Source: Trametopsis cervina
Lineage: Eukaryota; Basidiomycota; Agaricomycetes; Polyporales; Irpicaceae
Reading direction: 5' to 3'
Assembly (NCBI GenBank): GCA_022385755.1
Contig: MU278351.1
Location: forward strand, 437,594 to 501,593
DNA length: 64,000 nt
Shown: one piece after another, positions 55,711 through 64,000 of the stretch
Position numbering within the stretch: position 1 is the stretch's first letter
How the letters are laid out: every line of letters starts with the position of its first letter
The notes under the pieces: generated by a model
Database searches by the model: none
Told to the model about the DNA's origin: nothing
What the model saw: the letters and a program-made list of their open reading frames with translations, nothing else
Translations under genes and position numbers: made by a program

Positions 55711-56619
55711 TTACGCCCGAACGAACGGTATCTGGAAACCAGACAGCAGTGCTGCAGCCCTATTTTGTGCGCCTTCTCCCCTTGCACTGGTTATGAAGTG
55801 AATGTGGAAACCATACGACTTGGGATATGCGTCCAGGTTGAACTCAAGCTGTGGGAATAAACTCATTGCCATGGGCTCAAGACCGAATGAGACGACTCCG
55901 GAAGCCGCACTTGGCGAAGTTGAAAGTGACGATTGTGCAGGTAGGACCAGGCCCGGGAACTCCCTCAGCCGCGGAAGAACGAAGTCGACCAAAGTACCAA
56001 GGAAATCGTACATCTTCGGGCCCTTGAGGTCGACCTTCACTCCCACCGGAATGCCGCGTCTAACCCATCCTTGCACCTGCTTCTTTCCCCTTACAATCTG
56101 CACACCCTCAGTTGTCCGACGCCCTCCTGCTTGGTGCGACTCCCCTGACAACGCACGGAAGGCCATAATTGGACCAAGGAGGTTCGAGCGACTGGTGATA
56201 GCCTCTCTGAGGAAGCAGTGAAGTTGAATACGGTCCAGTTCGAGTACGTTTTCAGGTATGACTGGAGGAAGAGGTTGTCTGGTCCATTGCGGAACACCAA
56301 CAGGAGGGTTTGTGCGATTCTTCACGTACGGATCTTCGGGGTCATATGCCAGACGAATTTGACGTGGTGGCTTCCGAGGAGTAGCGTCATGAGTATAAGT
56401 CATGTACATGAGGTTGTCCCGAACTGTAGTGTGGTAGTGGTCGCTCACGCGACATTGGTGGGTATCCCGAAGAATGACATTGACGTGAGGTATCGGGAGC
56501 CTGGTAGCGGGGTCGTACTTCAGTGGCTTGCGAGGAAGAAGAGGTTTTGTGAACCGTCCATGACGCGCTGTCTGGCCAACTGAGCGTGTAACACGGGCAG
56601 ATGATGTTGCAACGCTCAT
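55711..56619 (-). CDS. MRPL7: Mitochondrial large-subunit ribosomal protein uL5m
   Basis: Component of the mitoribosome large subunit (54S L7, uL5 family). Single exon, 302 residues, no intron, unusual in this intron-rich window. The N-terminus (MSVATSSARVTRSVGQTARH, then GRFTKPLLPRKPL) is basic and Ser/Arg-rich, consistent with matrix import. The uL5 core includes LREAITSRSNLLGPIMAFRA, RGIPVGVKVDLKGPKMYDFL, TLVDFVLPRLREFPGL, LFPQLEFNLDAYP and FHIHFITSARGEGAQNRAAA. The C-terminus is LLSGFQIPFVRA. Confidence 0.95.
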   Translation of the reverse strand: MSVATSSARVTRSVGQTARHGRFTKPLLPRKPLKYDPATRLPIPHVNVILRDTHQCRVSDHYHTTVRDNLMYMTYTHDATPRKPPRQIRLAYDPEDPYVKNRTNPPVGVPQWTRQPLPPVIPENVLELDRIQLHCFLREAITSRSNLLGPIMAFRALSGESHQAGGRRTTEGVQIVRGKKQVQGWVRRGIPVGVKVDLKGPKMYDFLGTLVDFVLPRLREFPGLVLPAQSSLSTSPSAASGVVSFGLEPMAMSLFPQLEFNLDAYPKSYGFHIHFITSARGEGAQNRAAALLSGFQIPFVRA

Positions 56620-57075
56620 CCTTGAAATAGAACTTAGTCAGGACCGCGAATTATATGTCCAATAGATGTATATACCTCTTATGCTGAGTGCCACAACGAG
56701 AGGTCGTGGAATTGCAGAGGCGGATGCGTTCGTCAATGTGAGGCGTCAATAACAAAAATGGCCCGATGATTCCCACGCTTACAACGAGCCTTGCCGACGA
56801 ATTGCAGGCTTGTAGTCGACGGGCAATTACGAGGGGCCTGAGATAATGGATGTATAATTAAGAGATTGCTATGTGCGATGACCAACGATATGCTATAAAA
56901 CTACAGGGCTGCGGCTTGTGTGAGGGTAGATGATGCAGTTCAGACTAAAAGTTGCTATGCCTGATTACGGTGATACGTGCGAGTGTTACGAGAAAAGTGT
57001 TATCAAAGGACGAGAAGATGAGTGATGAATGTACTGTAGTGCGCCTTAAACACAGTTTGTCCATCAATGAGGAAA
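56620..57075. other. Spacer uL5m / septation kinase
   Basis: About 455 bases between the uL5m start and the septation kinase stop, same strand. Probably holds the uL5m promoter. Nothing else recognised. Confidence 0.45.
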
Positions 57076-60000
57076 TCATGCGCGGTCCGACTGCTCTCTA
57101 CCATGCCGGGAAACGTCGTGTGATGCTTGTCGTCCTAGTCGAGCTGCGCTGACGACGTTGCGACTACCAGTGGCGGAACGGAGATGGCTGCTACTGAATA
57201 ATGGGGGAGATGCTGCGGACTCTGAGACGGTTCTTTGCGATTTTTTCTTGATCGCTATGCCAGACTTCGGCGTGTCAGGGCCTTTATTGAAACGGCTTGA
57301 CAGCGGTTTAATAGCGGGTGCCAGGGTGGGCAGAATCTCTCTTGCGAGCTCGCGAACCAGTACAGCACCGTCGTCTTTGCTGAGCTTCACGACGATATCG
57401 TAGATACCGAAGCGCTCGACGAGAAGGGCACGGTTGGGATGAGCGTCGCAGACCGTGCGGAGAATACGAAGTAGGTTAAGTCGCACCACGGCCTTGCTGT
57501 TGTTGTTCAGCTTGTCAATGATCCGCTTGAAGAACTGAGATTTGGCGACACCGAGCGTAATAAGATTAGATAGTCGGCAAATTTTCAGGAAAGGGTCGAG
57601 TAAATTCTCGAAGGATACAGCTTTCGCTGAGACGAAGCATTTGAGGAGTGAATCCAGCGAGCTGGGCTTGAGCAGCTCGTCTTCAATCTTGGCAGTTTCG
57701 TCTTGTAGCCTAGGCATAATAGAGCCTCAGTCTATTGTCCCTACGCAATCATGCTGTCCACTTACCAGGAAAGTATGGCCTCGAGTGCGCTAACCTGGAA
57801 ATAGGGATCCTCGAGTAGCTGCAGATATAAAGACATCCCGTCGTGTTGCCAAAGCAAAATTCGACAACTCTTCCCGGCACTAGCGAGATCACAGAGAATA
57901 GGCAAGGCAAATTGTTTTAGCGGAGAACTGGATTCTATGACGCGCTTAAGGCTGGGGATGATGCCTGCCTGTGCTGCTTCCTCTTGTCTGGACTTGTTAA
58001 GCCTGCAGAGATTGTAACAGGTTTGGAACACATGGTTGGACATTTCCTGTGGAATGGAATGAGCTTCAGCAAATCGGAAGCCATCACAGGGACGAACCGC
58101 GGTATATGGACCAGAACTCTGTTCATCTAGGATCTTGACGAGAATGTCGATTGCATTTGCGTTCTGCAATACCTCTAACAGAGTTGGGCTCATAGACAGA
58201 TGCTTCACGGCTTTGAGCATGTGTACAAGATACTCAGGCGTCAACAGTTCACATGCACGGAGTAACCCTGTTGATACTCTGTGTTAACCAACTTTAAATC
58301 ATGAACCAAGGAGAAGGACATACGCCGAACGACCTTTCTTGTACCAAGCGCATTACGTACATGAATATCAGATTGTGATACTTGACAGAAGACGAGTATG
58401 ATCTGTATAATCTTCTTGTTCATTTCTTCGGCGATCTCGCCCTGGCTTGTCATGACGTTAAGCAGCGCAGATGAGAGCGGGTCAAGTAGCCCTTCTCTGA
58501 TGAACATTCGGCAAAAGTCGTTCTTGGTCGTTGGACTTTGCAGTTCGAATACGCTGCAGATGCCGTTTAAGGCGTGTACCACGAGGTCCATTTGTTCCGT
58601 GTAATCTTCATCAAGTAGATCAACCAGAACTTTCAGACCGCGGCATCTGTAAACATATATCAGCAGATTCGTAGGCTGTAGTCGTGGAGACTCACGAGAT
58701 GAACATCTGGAGGGTCAATACGGACGTGTTGCACAACAGCCGAATAAAGTTGGAGGCTTCTAGGCGACAATCCGAAGGATATTTCTTGGATGTGAAACCC
58801 ATCATAACAGGAATGCCGCTACAATCAAAAGTATGAGAAGAGAAGCCACGTGCATGTTATTGAACCTTACCCTATGAGACAGAAGCTTTCTAAGAACCCT
58901 GTATCGGCTGTGACCAGCTACGAGAAGCGTTAATACAGGGAGTGCGGCATAAGCTGGCAAACATACGGTGTTAACTATGTGCAGCAACCTCAACGTCACA
59001 TCTCGAGATGTGCGGCTTTCGAGTACTTCCATGATAGCGAGCATCCCATGCGCAGAAACAAGTTGTAACTGCATGTCAGGTGTTTCCAAAATGATGTTTA
59101 GCTACATAGATGTCAGTTTGAGAACTATTCTGAGACATGCACGCACATACCAGCTGGTCACAAGCGTCGCGCAGTTGGAAGTCTGGCGCTGAAGGGGTTA
59201 ATTCGTCGATGAGTTGATTGACTGTATTGCAGAGCCTTGCATATTTGTCTCGCTGGAGGTTGGACTCTAAATCTTCCTCAGCGAAACCTTCGTCAATCTA
59301 ATGCGTCGTAAGTATGTAAGTTCAACTACAACGTATAATTGAAGAGACAGATACCTCTGCAAATGGATCTTCCTCGTCGTCCTCGTCACCGAACCACGAC
59401 CTATTGGACAGACGGGTGGTTAACTGCAAAGTCTGCATCGGCTGTGCGACTGGAATTATTGTTTTGATTATGTCATTTAGCATAGATGTCGACCTCGTGT
59501 CAAGGTACGAACTCACCCGTGCCACTTGGCTTGCCAAAAATATCATCGTAGTCCTCATCCTCATCATCCTCGGCATATTTGCGTATCTCAGGTTGACTGT
59601 GGATACGTTTCGCATCTTCCCTACTGGGTCCACCTGCACCAGCAAAAGACAGAGAACGGCCGTGCATCCGAGGAGATGACGTCGCTGAAGGAGGCCCAGG
59701 AGAGGGAAGCGGGTTGAGCAAAGGACGAGAAGTGCGATGAGAGAGCTGGGGAAGTGGAGCCGTTCTGGGGCCAGGAGAGGGCGGGGCAATGCCGACGGTC
59801 TTGATGTCGTCTGGGTGGAAAAGACCCCGCCGCACGGACGTCTTGAGCTAAGCAATATGGTTTCGTGAGCGTAGTCATACGAAAAGGCGGATCTAACAAA
59901 TACCTTGAAATCTGCCACTTTTTCTTCCAGTTTCTCATCGTCGTCGGCGAAGTCTAAATCAGAGAAGTCTTCGGCGATTGGTTCAATGCCGGGCGAGGGG

Positions 60001-61748
60001 CCTTGCGCGAGCGGAACGGGAGGATTCGCAGGACTGCGCCCAGGACGTATGGTTTGAGCATTCTCATCAACGAACAGCTTCTCTTCATGCGATTCTTTCT
60101 CGATGCCTATAAACCATAGTCAGGTGGGAAATGTGAAGTACCACAAAGGCATACTATGCAATTTAGTCAAGGAAATGCCCTCCTCAAAATCATCATCCCA
60201 GTTGTCGGTCTGTTCTTCGGGTTGCTGCAAAATGAAAGGCATAGGCAGTGTTTCTCGTATATGACCCAATGTGTGGTTTGGAGCACTTCGCACGACGGCA
60301 GGGGCAGTGGCTCTCGACCCTAGACTTTGCTGCAGCGCGAAAGAGGAGGACATTGGAATTCCAAAATCGAGGGGTTGCAAAGGCGGTGTTTCTCGCCCAT
60401 CGCTGTCAGACTGTGGCCGCCTTTGCGGGTGTCTGGCGGGCTTTGGAGGGGCTGTTAAGGGATTAGAAGGAGAAAATGCTCAAAATGTGAAATGCAATAC
60501 ACTTGAGTGCCTCGTTCCACTCTTGTACTTTAAGGACTGCTTCATCATAGTTGTAGTTGCTCAGAGGCCTTCGTTCGGGTCCTGCTGCGGGTTGTTGATT
60601 GGACAGCTGTCGCCTAGCTGAGACCATCCAGGGATGACGCAGAAGTTTCTTAGCAGATATACGAAGGTTGCAATCTTTCTGAAAACAGTGGTATAAGAAA
60701 TCTTTGACAATGGGCGATGCTCCTTCGGGTATGGGCGGGCAGTCATCTTGCACAATCCGGAACAGGGCAGGCATAGGGTCAAGAAAATGATAGGGCGGTC
60801 TTCCCTCAAGCAGTTCTATGACGGTACACCCAACAGACCAGATGTCTGAGGCTGTAGTTGCACCCGACTGTTCTATAACCTCAGGAGCCACTAGAGAGAG
60901 TTAATGCATGGAAGGGAGTGAACAGAGTAAAGATACTGACTCCAGTACGGGCTGCCAACGACCTCGTTGTCTCGTACGCCTGTTGCAGTGTTTTGCGCGA
61001 CTCCAAAGTCTGCCAGTTTAACGCACCCATCCTTGTTGGTCAGGATATTTGCACCCTTGATATCGCGGTGTATCACACCCTGGTCATGTAAGTACACAAG
61101 ACCGTCGAGCACCTGCGAAATGTATACGGCGACGAGTTGCTCGGGAAATTTGCCAAACTTCTTGCAAATATTGTGCAATGAACCATTCTCGCAGAACCTA
61201 AGTATACTTGAGCAAAGCTTGTAATACACGAGGATCACACGACGCACTCTAGTATGATGTAGAGGTAGTCTCGCGTCTTCTCGAACCCCTTGTATTTCAC
61301 AATGTTCGGATGCTTCGGCAGATGAGGATATCATTAGAAGCTGACTGCGTCAACGCATGGTATCACATACGTTGAGATTCTTGAGTAAGTCGATCTCTGA
61401 CTGCGTTCTCGTGATGAGTACTATCCACGTCGTGGACGGCGAAGCGTACCATTATCTGGCCAATTTCGCTCTTCGGTATATTACTCAGCTGAATCTCCTT
61501 GATAGCGACTGTCTCTCCTGTTGCCCAATTGAGCGCGCCTGTACACACGCCGTTCTCAGCTCCGGATCCTAACCTTCAGTGTGAACACACTCACGGTACA
61601 CTTGCCCAAATGCGCCCTTTCCCAAGGAATCGCCCAGTTGCTATGACCATATTACCGTCGTCAGTGCACGCTTTGACGCGTCTTGGAATATGATACAAAC
61701 ATATGCATTGAGGAGTTTGTTTGCGCTCGAGCTGGGAGGCGAAGACAT
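57076..61748 (-). CDS. cdc7: Septation initiation kinase, Cdc7/SepH type
   Basis: MAP3K-epsilon-like kinase of the septation initiation (mitotic exit) network at the spindle pole body, acting below the Spg1 GTPase and above Sid1. Start MSSPPSSSANKLLNAY. After an intron come QLGDSLGKGAFGQVYRALNW and TGETVAIKEIQL, and the catalytic loop VIHRDIKGANILTNKDG. DFGVAQNTA, GSPYWMAPEVI and SDIWSVGCTVIELLEGRPPY follow, ending in LRHPWM. A long Pro/Ser-rich acidic linker follows (about 60450-59360). The C-terminal half (about 59300-57780) is armadillo/HEAT-like (LRLLHIVNTV, VVHALNGICSVFEL, ILLWQHDGMSLYLQLL), as in Cdc7p and SepH. A Ser/Arg-rich tail ends it. More than a dozen introns, so inner limits are approximate. 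Confidence 0.93.
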
Positions 61749-62187
61749 GTTGGACGACGTTTAGAATTGAGCACGAGCGATAATGCCACGTCCTCTGTAT
61801 TTCATAGCCTTACAGACGCGGTTCCGCAGACAAAGTGGCCGCAATTGACTCCTTGTGAGAGTGTAGTTGATTGTAACAATCCAAGAGCCACGCCTGCGGG
61901 GAAGTGTCACTCGTTTTTGGAATATTCCGTTCACATCCGATAAGGTGTTATCGTATCCATTTCCGGCGCTGCTATGTCACTTACGGGCGTCTTAATTTCC
62001 AAGAAACGGTTTGCGGCCTACTGCCAGCCTCTGGTCGTCGCTGCAGACGTCGAATCCGCTTTTCCCGTTGTTCAGTCCAACTCATACTCTCGTTTCTCAT
62101 TCGTTAGCTCTTAGTCGTCTACCACCAGGGACATTCTACTTTCGCTCTGGATAATTCTTGTGTTCTCTATCACTTTCGCCTTCGACC
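61749..62187. promoter_or_regulatory. Divergent promoter region, septation kinase / 62188 gene
   Basis: About 440 bases between divergent start codons. The right half is pyrimidine-rich (CTTTCGCC, CTCGTTTCTCATTCG), as in fungal leaders. No defined factor sites claimed. Confidence 0.45.
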
Positions 62188-64000
62188 ATGGCCTTGACTG
62201 CCATGTCTCCTTCCTCGCTTCCGCGCGAATCCGCATGGGACGAAGCAATAGTCCCCGCTCTTCGCAAGCGTAGGCTTCTTTCAACTTCCTCCTCGCTGTG
62301 TTCTGCTGACCATATACGATTTAGGTCTTGAGAGCGAAAGTTATGCATTGTCCAAACGAATGTCTGCCACTTCAATGACTTCGATAGAAGACTCTTCACG
62401 GGATGGCTTTTCAAGCAACGCGTCATATGTCTCCCGCGACAGGACAGTGTCACCGACATATCAGACACAAAGACCCAGTGCTATCCCTCGTCCAAGTCTG
62501 CAGATGTCAAGACCCGAGACAGGTTCCTCCTCCAACGTGAGAAGTTCAAGGTCAAGCTCTTTTCAGCGCAATCGTACCCTCTCGCAGCCATTCCCATTCG
62601 ATCGACCATCTGCAAACGGTAGTACTCAGCCTTCGCATGACCCAGCGCCGCGGTCAGCCTCGCCTATAGTCACAGTTCCCAAGTCCACGCGAATACCGGT
62701 TTCACGCACCCGGACAGGCAGCGTCTCAAGCCATCAACAACCATCTCTCAACAGCACTGCTACAATGATGAGAACAGAGAGTCGAAATGGCGCGTACAAG
62801 GCCAACGGACAACCATATCAGTCTTACTCTGAAATGACGCCGGATTTATGGCCTGTAACTGAACATCAGCAACCCTCGTCAACCAACTCCCGAGCTACCC
62901 TACGAACACCGCGAACCCAAGTTTCGGAACTGGTGAACGAACAACCACCGTTCAACGCGAATTCTGTTTCCTCACGGGGAGGTTACGATAGTGATCCACG
63001 AATGTCCACCGAATCGGAGGAGCGTCCTTTCGAACACTGGTACAGAGGAGACGTCTCTCGCAACGGAGGCGTTGGTGAACTGCGAGTAGCGAAGCGACAG
63101 GAGATGCTCGATATAGCCAACTACGGTCATTCCTTACGAAACGCCTCATCTCACACTGCGCTATCTAACGCGTCTAGATCCCGCTCCAACTCCCGAGGCC
63201 GAGATCTTAAGCCCTCTCACCAGGTTCACAGACCACGTGCGGAGAGTTTGGGTGCGCGGGAGAGCATCTATATCGATGACGACGACCGGGTCCAACAGGG
63301 CAGTATGGTATTCGATGAACGGCCGCCAACTGATCTGGACAGCGACGGGGAGGAATACGACGATCTGGACCTGGACTACTACGAAGGAGCCGCGCACGAC
63401 AGAGAAGATACATACGGACAAGAGGAACTAGGTGCCCCGCCACCCGTATTCATGGACCGCAGCGATTCTCCTTCTACGCTCGTCGAGGCCTCAAGGTCTG
63501 CGAATTCCAACTTCAAGAGTCGTATACCCACTCCTACACCACGTCAGATCTCTGAAACTCGCACGGTTACCCCGACGCAGAGCCCTGTTCTTACTGCCGA
63601 GCCTTCAACTCCCAAAGGTTACTCTTCCTCTCAAACTCTGAATGTTCAGGCAAACCAGAGTTCAACAAACAAGCGCCGTGCAAAGAGCCCTGCCTCTGCG
63701 TCATCGTCTTCGAAGAAGACACGGACAAAGTCGCCTGCCAAACCTCAGCCCAAGAAGAAGGAAACGCGGGTATCCGTGGCCCAGTATCCTACTCCTGAGG
63801 GAGAAGATATGGCGAATGCCATACCGTCGTGGACACAGCCTGTGCCCCCTCCTTCAGGGAACTGGGATGACGTAAGTTTTGATAGTCGTGCCGAAAGAGC
63901 GCACCTTGACTAATCGAACGTCCTATACTAGGCTGTATTACCGGTGGTAGCTCGAAAGAGGGGCTTGGAAGGTCAATACCAGCACGCGGATGGTAGTCCC
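62188..64000 (+). CDS. Low-complexity Ser/Pro/Arg-rich protein, cut by the window edge
   Basis: Unrecognised protein, partial at its 3' end. Exon 1 starts MALTAMSPSSLPRESAWDEA and joins at an Arg (ALRKR then LESESYALSKRMSATS) through an intron at about 62269-62324. A long second exon runs to 63871, and a third begins at 63932 (AVLPVVARKRGLEGQYQHA). The N-terminal helix (WDEAIVPALRKRLESES) resembles the start of several filamentous-fungal septal or cell-polarity proteins, but this is too weak to name it. The rest is rich in Ser, Pro, Arg and Asn with many SRS/SP motifs, an acidic patch (DDDDRVQ, then DLDSDGEEYDDLDLDYY, about 63280-63390) and a Lys/Ser/Pro basic patch (KRRAKSPA, KTRTKSPAKPQPKKKE, about 63670-63770). 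Probably largely disordered and phosphorylated. Confidence 0.75.

Overview
The window looks like nuclear DNA from a basidiomycete fungus, most likely an Agaricomycete. Genes are dense, on both strands, and cut by many short (about 45-100 nt) GT-AG introns. The gene content is fungal: an NAD-dependent glutamate dehydrogenase of about 1050 residues, a septation-initiation kinase, Fzo1, a Stealth-type xylosylphosphotransferase relative, and two DUF6533 membrane proteins, a family typical of mushrooms. No assignment below species-group level is possible from sequence alone.

Layout. 0.25-2.1 kb: a CoA-transferase family III (CaiB/BaiF) gene, +. 4.1-8.7 kb: intact 19-exon GDH2, +. 8.7-21.2 kb: a decayed tandem array. 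A unit of [GDH2 (+) / convergent 2-oxoglutarate-Fe(II) oxygenase (-)] has been duplicated, giving three intact oxygenase genes (9.1-10.6, 11.9-13.4, 16.4-17.9 kb) and three broken GDH2 copies (11.4-11.85, 14.1-16.1, 18.9-21.2 kb). 21.2-28 kb: an island of two divergent genes with no family I recognise (about 590 and 1188 residues), which begins where the last GDH2 copy stops. 28.7-38.4 kb: conserved housekeeping genes, namely mitochondrial processing peptidase beta (-), the mitofusin FZO1 (+), a short-chain dehydrogenase (-) and Aurora kinase (+). 39.6-52.4 kb: two DUF6533 paralogues (+) flanking a Stealth-domain glycan phosphotransferase (+), a Pep12-like syntaxin (-) and the electron-transfer flavoprotein beta subunit (-). 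53.3-54.9 kb: a secreted pectin methylesterase (-). 55.7-56.6 kb: mitochondrial ribosomal protein uL5m (-). 57.1-61.7 kb: a Cdc7/SepH-type septation kinase (-). 62.2 kb to the edge: a low-complexity protein cut off by the window (+).

How the genes relate. Several products act in mitochondria (MPP beta, Fzo1, ETF beta, uL5m) and two act in the cell-division cycle (Aurora, Cdc7/SepH), but they are interspersed and independently oriented, so there is no operon or metabolic cluster. The notable biology is structural. A duplicated block has kept every oxygenase copy open while every extra GDH2 copy has decayed, and an orphan-gene island sits at its distal end. Exon boundaries were set by hand from GT/AG sites, reading-frame phase and family patterns. 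Where all phases close (CoA transferase from its second exon, GDH2, the three oxygenases, the 1188-residue orphan, MPP beta, FZO1, SDR, Aurora) the models are strong. Elsewhere the outer limits are better than the inner ones.
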